NCBI GenBank assembly: GCA_000310025.1
Contig: FN647968.1
Span: 56,999 to 120,998, forward strand
Length of the DNA: 64,000 bases
Reading direction: 5' to 3'
Source: Ectocarpus siliculosus
Lineage: Eukaryota; Sar; Phaeophyceae; Ectocarpales; Ectocarpaceae
A program made the position numbers and the translations under genes. Position 1 is the stretch's first letter. Each line of letters opens with the position of its first letter. The notes beneath the pieces were generated by a model. The model worked only from the letters and a program-made list of their open reading frames with translations. It searched no databases and had not been told where the DNA came from. This document shows, one piece after another, positions 27,392 to 39,480 of this stretch.

Positions 27392-30300
27392 TCAATACTG
27401 CAGCCCGAACTCAGTCTTGTCGAGGCTGATGCACGAGTCTCTGGCGTGTCCGTGGATGCCTTCCCTCAGCAGCGCTACAAGCCTCGACACGTTCGACGTG
27501 TACGTGCCAACAAACACGCTGCCGGCCGCCAACATCTTCAGGTCGGCGAACACCATCACAAACCCTTGGTAGCCCTGTAGGGAAGGGGGCGGGATCCGCG
27601 CAAGGTGCGCACCGTCACGCACTTGACAACCCAAGAGTTATTTGGTAATCCCTATCCCCATCCCCATCCCTCGAGCGCTGGATGTAAAGGCACCGTAGAT
27701 ACCATCGCATTTTGCCATCTAGGTTTCCCCGTTTTTTTCGAGAACACATGCTCCTTTATTTAGGCGGCCATATGCCCTTATTGTGGACTCGACAAAATGC
27801 CCAAAGCTATCATTTATGTTCGCTTTTTGGGCCAATTTTGCTAGATTCGGCCAAGCATGCCTGATTCATGCCCAAAACTTCGATATACTCCATGATTTTT
27901 GACAACCGAGCTATTGGGGAAGGCCCATCATGTAGTCATGTGCTCCCCGGACGTAAGCAGGCTCGACAGCCTCAACTGGGGTCCGGAATGGGCATCAGAC
28001 CATGGCTTTTTTCACCAGGAAAACTGTTGGCGCTCAACTAGCGGTGGGCATGTTCCAAAGTCGAAAACGGCTTCATTGCAACGCTCACGTTCCCAAACGT
28101 GATGAATCGATACCGGCCTTCTCAGCACGTCACGCTCTCGCAGCACAACCCTATCGTCTCAACCGTCACATGTCATACCTCAGACTTTGTGTGCGTAGTC
28201 ACCGCGCCCCCACGAGCCCCACCAGATACCCACACGATGTCCTCGTCCAAGACGTTAGGGAAGTATTGTCGAGCGATGGAGCGGACCTCTTCTACGACAT
28301 TGTGGTCGTCAGACGCCACCCAAATGGCTTTCATGTCTTGCTTGTCTTGAGACGCTTCATTGTCGAAGAATCTCGCGGCCGCAGACAGGTACTCCTGCCA
28401 TCAACGTTCCGACCAAAAAAACGAGTGGTAAACGCTTGCCCGAACGGATCGTGCGCTTGGAGAAGGTTTCCTGCTCCGTCGAGGGGTGTTTGGCATCGTT
28501 GTGTTGCTTCGGTGTTTGTGTCAAGGTTAGCGACATCTGCTTTGTTTCCGGCGATACTGGTGTTCTCCCACTGTCGAGGTTCTGCTATTTGCGGCGAATA
28601 TCAATGGGGAATGAAGCCCGTTGTGGATCCATTCGAAACAATTGCAGCATTTTTCGTCCAAGCTGTCAAGTTTCTATACTCCTAGACTACTTTTGTTTGT
28701 AAACAAAAGAAGTAGGGGCAAGATCGAGGGCCTGCCTCAAGAGATGGCAGCTTGGTGCATTTACGAGTCTGCTCGGAGGCAGCACACTGTGATACTCACG
28801 TAGGTGCCGTACAGCTAGGGCCTGTACTTAATAAACTCTTTACTTTGGCCTAGGCTCGTTTCTTATCTTGTCTATGGGGCATGTATCCCCACAGCGGCGA
28901 TATAGGTTGTAGTGTAGGACTGAACACCTGTTCTTATGGCCAAGTTCATAATTTTGTTTCGGACATTCTGAGGCTCAAGTTCTTAACTGCCAAGTTCGTA
29001 AGCGCGGGCTGGTTCTGTAGTACTGCTGGATCCGTCGCAATAGTTGGAACTTTTTCAGGCGGGGTACGCCTGGATCGTCCACACTCTCGTTGTCCACTCA
29101 TACGCAACTTCGTTGGAAGGTACACACAAAAATCGCCTGTGTATCGTCCTCCTCTGATAGATTCAACTTGATGAACAACATTGCTCTGGTTGCGTCGAAG
29201 AGTTCTTGGCTCGCGCGAGACGTTCGAACGAGAGTCGCGTCACTGTTTGGAAAAACTATGAATCACCGAAATGGCAGCTCTTGAAGACTCCCCCCCCCGT
29301 TTTTTCAACGGTTACGAAGACAAACCTCAATCGCGAACGCCACATCCGAACCAAGTGCTCTTCTTTGCACTGGTTTCTGTCATACGGTTTCACCACGGTG
29401 CAGCGTTGACCTTCATTTGTCAACGGCAAGCCTGTACACACATCGTTACCGTTCAGAGCGCGCCTCGAATACGGCCCACCTTGGTCTCCACTTTTTGCGC
29501 CTCGCCCTGCGAAACTTTGTCCCCCCTTCGGACGTGTAGCCCCACGAACGGCTTTCGTCTGAAAACGTCTAGGTCGGGCCGTTCGAGCGCCTTGCGCACG
29601 TCCTCTTGTAACCAGGGCGTCAAGTTCTTCCACAACAGTCTCGCCATGACCTGCGTGTCGGGGGCAAATAAGTCTCTTAGGGTGCTATCTTCGCGGTGCT
29701 GAGTGCGCCGTTGTCAAGTCTTCGCACCCTGCATGCAGGAAGGAGAGTCTCAGCTTCCTTGTCGAGTCATCGTCATGTTGCCTCTAGATGCTCGTATCTT
29801 CGGCGTCTTTTGCATGGCCGGGACAACGCTTCTCAGTCTCTGGGCGACATGTCTCAGTCTCAAATGCTAATTGGGTGTGGATCACACGGCAACGAAAGTA
29901 CATGGAGTGCCCCCTACGGCCAGCGAAAGGCCAACGAGGACATCGTCCGGCCCATCCTACATGAGGACCCAGGGCCTGGGGACTTCTATCGTGCACGACA
30001 CAACCGCAACACAATCCTAGAGCCCCTGCCCTCGCGCAGGGTACGGCCAGCAACGAACACGAATGCCCCATAAGAGCAACGGTCCTTTCGACAGCTACTG
30101 CTGTCTCACCGACAGGGCTCCAAAGGTGTCCACCCCGTATTCCTTTAGCGCCTCCTCCTGTGCGCGCCAAGCCTGCCGGCTTCGGATGCGCTGCCAGTGC
30201 ACCTTAGGGGCTTCAACGAGGTCTTCCTTTGACACCCCCTTCCTCGTCATATAGTTTTTCCACTCCTGCAACAAGGAGAAAGGTCGGGGCTGCCCGATAA

Positions 30301-32040
30301 ACACATGAGGTGCCGTTTCGGCAGGGTCCCAGCCGATACACTCGGGGGGCGGTTCGAGAACGTGTTCTAGAAGCCCACGGCGAGCAGACACCTACCGTCG
30401 TGGGTGCCGAACGCGGACACTTTGTACCAGAACTTTCTTTTCGTCGCTCGCCTGCGAACGGTCTCGATTCGAGGGGTCAAGGCTGGCGGTCTTTCCTCGA
30501 GGCCTCCTCTCGCCCCGACTCAATCACGACGAGTCCCCAACGCCTCACGCAACGGTGATTATCCTGACCTCTACGCCACTCTCATTTCACCGCAATTATG
30601 GGAGTACTTAACAAGCCGAAGACAAACCTTGTTCCAGAGGAGGTCAAGGTTCGTGGGTTCAAGTCCGGGCGCGGCGCACTCTCAGCAAAGCGTTATGTTG
30701 TGTCCACACAAGGTGAGGCTAGGTTTTTTTGGATAACGGAAGAGGAACAGTTAAACCTTCTGGCCAAAACATTGAACGCGCGCACAGCCGGTGAACACTC
30801 CTCTGTGCGTTTCCCAGGATCGTAATATCCTTAGCAAACATGGACAGACCTGCAGGCTAGGACAAAAGATACTGAGAGCCTCCCATGCAGCGGTAGAGGA
30901 ACACAAGGGATTCTGTATTCACTTCGTATCTCGACCTTTTCGGTCCCAAAGTTGCAAACATGTGGCATCGGCCTGAAGAAGCAGTGGTACCCCCTGAGCG
31001 ATTGGCCCTGGTCCCCCTGACACTGCAAGAACTTCAAGGTCCCGGGTGGGGACATGACAGCCACGTCACTCCACTTGTTCACGGTCAGGGCGTACACGAA
31101 GGCGTTCAGCAAATCTGCAACCGCGCAGGGCAGAGAAAGGGAACAGCCGAGATGTTAGGTTCTTCCACAACCTTGGGTGTGTACAGTCCTGGGATTGAAA
31201 ACGACTTGTGAGCGCATGTCGTGAAGAGGCTGGAGAATATGTCCCCTTCGTCTGCCAGATGCGGCGTGACTGCCGACTCTTCGATAACCTCTCTGTAGGG
31301 CACACAGGAAAGCATCCGGCCGCTTCGATTCCTTTTAATGTGCTCCGTATGTACTCCCAGCGCGGCAATCAAAACGTGATTTACGCCGAGGCCTGAGACG
31401 CCGGAAACTCCGGTTGGCGTTCCCTTGCCTTGGGGACGTTGTTGCGTTCATGAGGGTGCTGTGCACCAGGAGACTGCTGACAACATAAAACAACAACGGA
31501 TGCAGATCAAGACAAAGTGCCAGACCTATACCACACAGCGGAGACGTTCGGGTTCAGCCTTGTTCCGTGTACTACAATAACAGTGTCAAGACAACTGGGG
31601 AATGACAGTCCGGGTAGAATATCGCCGTGTTGCCCGGAATCAATACCTACCGGCCGGTAGCGCCTGAACCAATAACACCCAAAACGTTTGCTTAGTCCGG
31701 GGTCCAAAAGTGTCTACAGCAGCAGCACCGTTTTCAGCAGCCACTCACGAACGATGTTGGATCCCAACCCGCAGGGCCTCCAGTAGTACCGTTTCCGCCC
31801 CAAGTCGCACCCAACGTGCCCCGATGCATACATCGCCTCCCACTCCCTCGAAAACAGCCCCGTCGAGTTGAAGTGGTTATGTCTCTCCTCCACACTCCCG
31901 AGAACGTGGCCATCTGCGTGTGCCTCGACCCCTATGGTCGACAGGTGCGGCGTTCCCGTCAGGGCGCGGAAATGCTGCAGCAGAAGAAAAATGATGGCGA
32001 TGCTTTTGAAACCCACCCTCCTTCTGCACAGCGCCATCAT
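27392..32040 (-). CDS. GT23-type fucosyltransferase-like protein, 7 exons
   Basis: The product is probably a Golgi type II glycosyltransferase moving fucose from GDP-fucose to a glycan. Exons on the minus strand are 32040-31749, one starting at 31392 (end unresolved), 31114-30923, 30366-30110, 29650-29480, 28394-28179 and 27574-27392. Exon 1 starts with a short basic tail and a hydrophobic anchor (SIAIIFLLLQHF), then RPCGLGSNIV, like the GLG loop of fucosyltransferases. Exon 5 has FVGLHVRRGDKV, matching the FUT8 HVRR(T/G)DK signature whose arginines bind GDP-fucose. Exon 6 has IWVASDDHNVVEEV, and exon 7 has FADLKMLA...YTSNVSRLV, matching FUT8's D-x-x-x-L...TFSS-V-R block. The join from exon 2 to exon 3 does not close in phase with any good donor I could see, so a small exon may be missing there. 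Acceptor substrate, including any role in fucan synthesis, is not shown. Confidence 0.82.
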
Positions 32041-33878
32041 CCTTCCGCACGGGACACCCAGCAGGGGCCAATTCCTGATTCTTGGGAGCCGAGCGGGGGG
32101 GGCGGGGGGGAGGGGGTGTACTCATATTCATGCATGCCGTAGTCGTTAGACCATTGACCTCGAATCCCTACGAAGCCGGGACGGAGCACGCCGGGTTCTC
32201 ACCGGACCAGGCTCTCACACCACCAAGCGTGAAGCGCCGTGAGGTATTCGCCGAGTCGCATGAAGGGTGCGTTGCATCCTGCTAAGGGTGTTCGGCATCT
32301 TGTGCTTACTTTTTTGCGTACGGATGACAGCTGCGTATGACTTAATTTATTTTCTGGTGCTTTCACTTCCGGAGACAGTTAAGAGCACTCGTGTAACTGC
32401 CTCGAGGATGCTTGGCCATTTTAACACAACGTGGTACGATCATCCCCTTTGCGCGGAGTGAGGGTTCTCGACCCCGCACAACACAATCTTCTCGACCACC
32501 ATTCATGGTTACCGCAAAAAAAAAACAATGCAAAAAAAAAAACGGTAACCTGGTAGCCAAGCTCACGATGTGACCGGCTTGTTTTACAACATCGCTGCCA
32601 AGCGACGAAAACCCAATCCCGATGGCAAACACCGGGGGGGGTGGCTTGTTTGGGGGGGGGGGGGGATAACTCGGTTCGTCATTCATAACTTCCGATCGGG
32701 CATCACCAGCCGTGGGACCCCATGACAGGGATGTGGAACACAAACCGACGACGGAGTAACAATCGCCGCAAACTGTAATAACGTCGACGGTGGAGAGCGG
32801 ACTCATCTGCAATGCATGTGTGAGGTTTCACCGGGGCTCGGTAGCGCGAACTAGTCGGATGTGTCACCGCTGAACCCTTTGCGCAGGGATGGAAGAGAAA
32901 TGGCAGAAGTCTGTGTTTGGGTGGGGTTGGACATCACACCCGCGTCGGCACGCCACTTCGAGACCACGTTGAGGATGCGGGTGCCTGTAGAAGGATTCAG
33001 CAATGCGCCGTAAGCAGCGCGCTCTGTGCATCCCTCTAGGTGGAATGACGTCATTGTCAGCCTACATCGATGAGATGATAGCAGCATTGCACAGCTAGCG
33101 AACGACAACCGAATGTGTAGCCCCAACGACCGAGTGTACATGGAACCCGAGGTATGTAGCACACAAACACGGTCGAACGCATGGTGGTAACAGCACGACA
33201 ACATAAGGTCCGTTCGTGTCTAACCACCCACGTGGAGATTCCAAGGGAATAGGGAATGCAAGTTCCGCATGTACTGCTGCAAACAGAAGTTACACCGGAC
33301 AAGTCTGACAATCAAATTAATTTGAGTTACTATTTTTCTTTTTCTCCTGTGCATATCCAGACCAAAAACGAAATGCACTCATTGCGAGCAAGAAGGGCAT
33401 CGACTAAAGCTAAAGCAATTTGGGATGAATTCGGAATGTTAACGAACCTGCCTGTGTTTGTACTTTTCCCCGAGCAACGTGTACAATGTGCAAGGCCCCC
33501 CTGCGGGAGATAGGTGGCTTGCCTCCCGGGGGTGACGCAAGAGGACAGGGTCAACGCCATCGCGGTCGCATCGTTGCATCTCAACGTCATGACGTTCGGC
33601 AGTAAGTGCCGGTTTGGAAGACAGCCTGCAGAATTTGCCTGGAGTTTTGCGTCATGTGCGTATAGTTTTTTCTCTCTTTTCGCGTGTGTGTGAGAATGTG
33701 TGTCTTTCAGGCTCGTGACGTCTTTGTCGCAGGTTCTAAAGCTGTATTCCCCTGCGTTTGATCACTCGCTCTTTATGTATACGCGCGATAGGTCACCGCC
33801 GGCCGATTCCACGACATTGCAGAGCGTTTTTATGTACTTTTTTGCGAAGGCTTTCTTCGCGCGGAACACGTCTCCGGC

Positions 33879-34046
33879 TCTTCACCTCAAACCAGCGCTC
33901 ACAGCATTAGTGCCCTTTACTCCAACCCGGGGCCACACAGAGCGGTTCCTCTCCCTGGAGCCGCCTACCGACCCCTCCTGCGGTGTTTTGCCTTCGATTC
34001 TTAATGCGAGAAGAGCGCAGCACCCTCTTCCCTCTGTGTACACACG
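33879..34046 (+). repeat. dispersed repeat, copy B
   Basis: This is the partner of copy A at 25693-25857, in the opposite orientation. It begins near CTTCACCTCAAACCAGCGCT and ends near CCTCTTCCCTCTGTGTACAC. A weaker, shorter match may be present near 1225-1260 (CTGCGGTGCTTCGCCTTCGA). Confidence 0.6.
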
Positions 34047-34376
34047 AAATAGCGCTTTTCCACCCAGGCCACGAACGGAATCAAGAGAAAAAGTCATTTT
34101 GCAAGAAAAGCTCGCTTACGCCGGTATTTAACCCGTGACCGTGGCCACTTTATAGAGGTTCTCGAGGATGCTAACTAGACTACCGGGGCGACCGGCAGAG
34201 AGCCAGTTCTGTTAAAATAGATTCGGGCGTCAAGCACAAGTGCCGCTGGTGACTGGTGGTCCTCGGGCGTGCGCGGAAATGTACCGACGACCCCCCTGCG
34301 TGCCCCTGAGATGGAAGCGTGAGAGAAGACTCGAATCTGCTAACGAAACACATCCCGAAGCACGAAAACAGGCGAA

Positions 34377-35225
34377 ATGGTACGCATACTAACATACATA
34401 GCGCTCCATTCATCGTGTATGTTTTGCAACGGGCTGCAAATCAATCCGTCAGAGTGCAAAGGTGCGTACGGTGTGTTCAACGCGAGACATCGCCGCATTG
34501 CCCCCTTGCACGTTAGTACGGGCATACGCCCGCCCGCACCCATGGTCATGTTCCCTGCGGGTATCAACATTACAACTACTGTGGGTATATCTCGAATGAG
34601 TAGTCTTTCTGCGTGTGTATTTATTTTTCCTAATAATACTAGGTATAACAGGGTCAACGAGACCGGGCGGCCAGCTTGGGTGTCGGACTACGATCTGGGT
34701 GTGTGCGCAGGGAGATGGGTACAAGATGGTTGGAACTGGATGTTGGGATATTTCGGGTTGAAAAGTGGAAATCGGCTACACACGTGTGGACGTTCGCTGT
34801 TGAGATTGTGTGGAGATAATAAAACATGCGCATGTTTGATGTTCGGACTATGCACCGCCTGGCACCAGGTGAGAGAGTTCGATATTGGCTGCCTCTGTCA
34901 ATGGTGTAGATTATGGGGCACAAGAAGAGCAGCTGCAGAAAGCCGTGAACAAGATGGACAAGCGTGTGCTGTGTGTCTCCTAAACGCGGTGCATTTTGTT
35001 TGGCTCACATCAGTGTTGCGTGCTTTCGACGCTCACCCTCTCTGCCACAACATGCATGCATGCCCTACTGCTGATGCTGCTACAGCAGTTGCCTCACTGC
35101 ACGGGAGCGTATGCATATGTATGACATTGAGAGAGAGCATCACGGGGGTAATCGTTCAGTACGCAGGCCTAAGTGCGAACAGCTGGGACCGGCGCGTATG
35201 CTGCGGAAACACGCTCATAGACTAA
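34377..35225 (+). CDS. unassigned single-exon ORF, 282 codons
   Basis: This is the longest uninterrupted plus-strand frame in the gene-poor middle of the window. The predicted protein is Cys-rich (for example CLCQWC, CGRSLLRLCGDNKTCAC), has a hydrophobic start and several NxS/T sites, and could be a secreted or membrane protein. I recognise no domain. A frame this long is unlikely by chance in sequence near 50% GC, but the region is otherwise repeat-like and the overlapping frame at 35111-35734 is also open. It could be a real intronless gene, part of an unknown element, or chance. Confidence 0.25.
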   Translation: MVRILTYIALHSSCMFCNGLQINPSECKGAYGVFNARHRRIAPLHVSTGIRPPAPMVMFPAGINITTTVGISRMSSLSACVFIFPNNTRYNRVNETGRPAWVSDYDLGVCAGRWVQDGWNWMLGYFGLKSGNRLHTCGRSLLRLCGDNKTCACLMFGLCTAWHQVREFDIGCLCQWCRLWGTRRAAAESREQDGQACAVCLLNAVHFVWLTSVLRAFDAHPLCHNMHACPTADAATAVASLHGSVCICMTLRESITGVIVQYAGLSANSWDRRVCCGNTLID

Positions 35226-36760
35226 TCTCCGCACCAGTGGTTGCTGTGCGATCGCAACGCGAACAATACTGCGCAGCTCCATTGTACTGCTATTCTCTTG
35301 TATGCTACAACTGCTGTAGTCTAATGGTAAAACCAACCGGTTCCTTTTTCGGAAAAACTTCGCTGGGTCACCACGTAAATGCTGTTGTAAAGCAGTCCCC
35401 ATCACGCCGAACACAACCAAAGTCGTCAGTGAAGGGAGCGGACATTGCAGGTATTACGCTTTCGTGCTGTTCACACAGACAAATCGCGCGTAGCGCCCGT
35501 GTAAACCTCGCTTCTACCTGTAGACCAGGGGGCTTGCGATCGGCAGTGGCAGGAGCCAAGGAGACTCTTCACAAGAGACGACTCAGCGACTACGTCTGTT
35601 ATGTACTGGTACGTAGCAGTGGCCCAGAAGCAGGAGACAAAGAGCACAACACCGCCAGAAGCACAACACAAAACATGGAGCATGCACCAATGCTGATGCC
35701 CGCGTATGAATCTATACGGGATGCGCACGTCTGAAAGAGCTCTTCGGGCGGGGCTTGGGGGAGCTGAACAACGGCTGTGTAGAGCGCTGCCTCACCAGAG
35801 TCACCCGCGGGTTGTAGCGGACAAACACCACCCGCATCATCGCCAGCAATTGTGCACATCACAGACTAGAGGACGTGTTCTGCGCACTCTTCAATCTCCT
35901 ACTTCCCTGTAAACAAAGCCAGGAATATATCCACCAAGCGATAGTCAAGCACGCTCTCATCCGTCCTCTCTCTTTGCATCTCCGCTCTCCGCACACGCTC
36001 TCCGCACACGCGCGGGTGCTAGCTCTGCTAAGTGGCTGCTCGGGAGATAACGCCTGGCCAATTCATTCTACCATCCACCGAAGCAAGAAGCGGACTCACC
36101 CTCGATTATCACAGCCAGGATCCCGTCCTGTGTTGGTATCACGCCACCTTCTCTTCCTGCCCCGTCCCTCCTTGCTCCTCTCTCCTCTCTCTCTCTCTCT
36201 CTCTCTTGCTTCCTTGGTTCCGTGGCCATCGACCATGCCTTGTCGCGACCTGACAGTCACGGGTGTCGAACCTTTCAAAAAAAAAAAAACGCTCTGCCCT
36301 CATCAGATGAGAGCAACCTGCTGTCCAACCAAGCGCATGTGACAAGCACACACAAGCCCCTTAGCACCAAAGGTTGCCGAAGGGGGATTGACGCTTGCAC
36401 GGCAGCGTCGAGAGAACTATTTTCGCCCGAGATCGAGAGAGCTGAGGTAACAGGGCATGCAGGTACCTGTCTTGTCCCCTATTGTATGGACTACTTGTAC
36501 GGCTGCCGTAATCAACCACATCATCAACGCGCTGGCTCTCTCCGGGCTCTATTTTTAGAGAGCACTCACCTGCATTCCACGAACTTGTCGCGCCCCGAGG
36601 AGCGAGGTGTGCCTGGGATGTTCGTGTTCGAACTTTCGTACGCACACGTTCAAAGAGCTCTTGGTGTGTTGGTACAAGGTGTAGCGCACCTGCTTTCCGT
36701 TCCATGCGGCCCTTCCTCGAGGTATTTGCCAACATCTATCTTCCTCATGCATGTAGTCTA

Positions 36761-36979
36761 CAGTCGTGGCCCCGGTTTAGCGGTTCCCTGTTTTAGCGGG
36801 TTGCCCTGAATAGCGGTTATTGGACATGTTTTCAGCCACCAATAGCGGTTATCGGCTCAATTTTTGCCCTACTGTTGTGCGCCCTTCGCTTGCACAATCT
36901 CCCAGCACAGTGGCATTGCCCTGAATAGCGGTTATGAAATTTGGTGACACTATCGACCGCTAAACCGGGCCCACGACTG
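36761..36979. mobile_element. MITE, pogo/Tigger-like (Tc1-mariner superfamily)
   Basis: This 219-bp non-coding element has terminal inverted repeats of about 24 bases, starting CAGTCGTGGCCCCGG on the left and with the complement at the right end, flanked by TA on both sides (36759-36760 and 36980-36981). The CAGT...ACTG ends plus a TA target duplication are the pattern of pogo/Tigger elements. Inside, GAATAGCGGTTAT or AATAGCGGTTAT occurs three times. It has no transposase, so it needs an autonomous relative. The near-identical ends suggest fairly recent movement. Confidence 0.8.
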
Positions 36980-37347
36980 TATGTATGTTGCAGTAATCGG
37001 TTCTTCCTACATCAACAGCAGTAAGGTTGGATTGCAACTCCCGTGAGGAGCAAAAGCTGTATGTGCGTGCGAAAGCCCCATCGCATCGCAAACAACTCAT
37101 TGTTGGTAAATGAGCCCAAAGTTTTTACGGTGTCATGAAAGTCTCGATGCCAACAAATTGCCCGGTTTTTGTCCTCATCGCGTTGGTGCAGTGGCGGCTG
37201 GAAGCACATCCATCCATCCAACTTCCCGATCATTTTGGCGGTTCTTTACAACAAGTAGTCCCCGGGCTACGCGACGAGGCTGACCAGTGTCTGGCTGGGG
37301 TGGATAAAGGCAGCACGAGAGACTGCGGTGAGGCCAGGAGAGTGCAG

Positions 37348-37376
37348 TTGTTGTTGTTGTTGTTGTTGTTGTTGTT
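37348..37376. repeat. (TTG)n microsatellite
   Basis: About nine to ten TTG units in non-coding DNA. Confidence 0.85.
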
Positions 37377-37641
37377 AGTTGTCTTCACATTAAAAACCGT
37401 TCCGTTCTCTCTGCCTATAGTACCTTCTTCTGTCCGTACATAGCCCGTGCACAACAGAAAATCCAAAATTTTCCCGGCACAAATGACACCTTTTCTCTGC
37501 ACACAGGTGGTTGTTCCGACATCTGAAAGTACCGGCAAACGCCCTGTTTCCAGGCGCATGAGTAAGAAGGTCGTTTGGATCCAGATCATTTTTCCCTTGC
37601 AGACCACCCACCCCCCCCCACCGAGAGAAAAAAAAAAAACT

Positions 37642-37760
37642 CCGAAATAATCACGACGTAAGACTCGGCCTAAGACGCCCAAATTATTTTTTGGGCTCAG
37701 AAAAGGACCCCACCCCAAAATCCAATCCGGAAATAATCACACCGTAAGACTCAGCCTGAC
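37642..37760. repeat. pair of 32-34-bp direct repeats
   Basis: TCCGAAATAATCACGACGTA at 37642 and TCCGGAAATAATCACACCGT at 37727, each followed by AGACTCGGCCT or AGACTCAGCCT, form direct repeats about 85 bases apart. They lie just upstream of the recombinase fragment and may be ends of a small inserted element, but matching flanking duplications were not found. Confidence 0.6.
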
Positions 37761-38015
37761 GGAAAGTTTTTTTTTTTCTTGACTTTTTATCGGCACAAGA
37801 CTGGGAAAACTTGAATTCTTTTTCCAGGGGTGTGTTCTTTGTCGATTTATTAATTTACAAGAACTCTATGGATTTGAACGCATCTCGCAATTTGCCAGGT
37901 CGGGTTTTTTGTCTTTTTCGACATTTTGTGAATTGACGGAGATATCGCTCAAGAATCGACCGTAGAGCATCAGTTTGAGTTTTGCTGGAATTGATGTATG
38001 TGCTGCTATCCGCAG

Positions 38016-38593
38016 CTCGATGAGATGGCACCCATTGCCGCTTACCCTTCTGGTAAGGTTTGGAAGGTTTGGACGTGTGCTCAATCGTCGACAGCTTTGC
38101 GCGCTCTCGTGGCTGGTCAAGGATTGAAACCGGAAGAGTACGCGCCGCATTCCGGCAGGATAGGGGGCGCGACTACCGTATATGACACAAGATAACACAC
38201 CCCCTGGACCGATTTTCAAAGCTCGATTACTCCACGACGAAGAGGATGCATAAACGAAACAATACATTTTCGAAAACCTCTCGACGAGACGGTTCCAACG
38301 CCGCCGTTTTCGGCGCTGTGACTCTTCCTGCTGTTGAGAAATCGAGCTTTGAAATCGGCCCAGGGGGTGTGTTATCTTGTGTCATATACGGTAGGTTGCG
38401 GGCGATGGGGTTGTCTTCGTGGGCAATTCAACAGCAAGGGAGGTGGAAATCGGACGCGTTTCATTCATACTTGCGGGCCAATTTGGATGATGTTCAGAAG
38501 GCGTTCTTTGCGCTAGCGTCGGACGCTGTAGGGAAGGGGATCCAGCCCGGGCAAATGACGCGGTGGAAGGGTGCACGACCGAAGCCGAAGTAG
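38016..38593 (+). mobile_element. fossil tyrosine-recombinase fragment (YR element, Crypton- or DIRS-like)
   Basis: Two stretches in this span match the C-terminal catalytic part of tyrosine recombinases: one with EYAPHSGRIGGAT (the H-x-x-R motif) and one with QQQGRWKSDAFHSYLRAN (the tryptophan and presumed nucleophilic Tyr region). The two are separated by a 216-bp MITE. Only the end of the enzyme is recognisable; no N-terminal core-binding domain is seen nearby. The family could be a Crypton, a DIRS/Ngaro-type retroelement or an integrated-virus relative. I treat it as a broken fossil with one clear inserted element. Confidence 0.75.
38176..38391. mobile_element. MITE inserted in the recombinase fragment
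   Basis: This 216-bp element has terminal inverted repeats of about 52 bases that are nearly identical (start CCGTATATGACACAAG, then ATAACACACCCCCTGG), flanked by TA on both sides (38174-38175 and 38392-38393). The centre is about 110 bases of unique sequence. The TA duplication points to the Tc1/mariner superfamily. The ends differ from those of the MITE at 36761, so this is a separate family. The close match of the two ends suggests a young insertion. Confidence 0.85.
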
Positions 38594-39291
38594 CGTCTCG
38601 GGATTTATTTTCATGTTTATGTCATTTGGTCTGTTAGGAGGTTGTACTGTACGTGGTGCTCTATTTTTCTTTTTCGGAGTCTAAGCGGCGTGGTATTAGT
38701 CGCTCTTGATATGGGAGGCAACAATTTATGGTCATGGTGGATGATAAGGTGGGGATGGGGGGAGCGAGAGGGGGTCTGAAGGTGGAGGTTGGGGGGAGGG
38801 GGGGTTATGGTGAAGGGATGGAAGCAATCGGGGGTAGGGCGCAGACGTATGGGAAGGGAAAAAAGCAGGCTGTTAAATAAAGTGGGGTAGCGAGATGAGG
38901 TGTGACAGCCTGCCTAGGTTTTCGTCTGTGTGTGGTGTATGTATGAGGAACCCGGGCAAGATTTGGCGTGGGGTAAGCCCGGGTGACGTGATGAAGTCGT
39001 GGGGGCCCACGACTCAAAAATAATAATAACTCCAGATTCATGAGCATAACAAATCTTTTTTGGGTGATAACTAACCGACCGATTTCAAAATAAACAGCGG
39101 CAATCGATTCCTCTCTCCAGTATCATCTAGGTCGGTATGGCTGGGTTTTGTTGGGAAAAATCTGGTTTCCGAGATATTCCACATTTTGTTGTGCCGTCCC
39201 CATGGGGAGTTTTTTTATGGATGGGGCAACACGCACGCACACACAACACGCACACGTTGCGGCCCAAAACACGAAACACGCACGCAAGCAC

Positions 39292-39480
39292 CATGGGGAA
39301 GCCTAGGGGACGGGCTAAGAAGAAGAAGTTCGGCAGCCGCGGAGCCGATGGTCGGGCGATTTCGAAGAAGCCGAAGCCGGCATTGCAACATGATCTTCCA
39401 TCTCCCGGCGCTGATGACGCGCTCTCGGATGGCCACGACGGCGCATTTTTGATGGACGTGGCCGAGAACGCTGCGTCGTG
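39292..39480 (+). CDS. small basic-acidic protein, 62 codons, unassigned
   Basis: The ATG lies in a strong initiation context (ACCATGG). The product starts with a very basic stretch (GKPRGRAKKKKFG) that could be a nuclear localisation signal, followed by an acidic tail (DDALSDGHDGAFLMDVAEN). It lies 0.7 kb downstream of the recombinase fragment on the same strand and may be part of the same old element, a small host gene, or the first exon of something longer. I recognise no family. Confidence 0.3.

Noticed and set aside
30640-30690. tRNA-like T-arm (GGGTTCAAGTCC)
   Set aside because: No matching acceptor stem, D-arm or anticodon arm could be folded upstream; the stretch lies in a fucosyltransferase intron.
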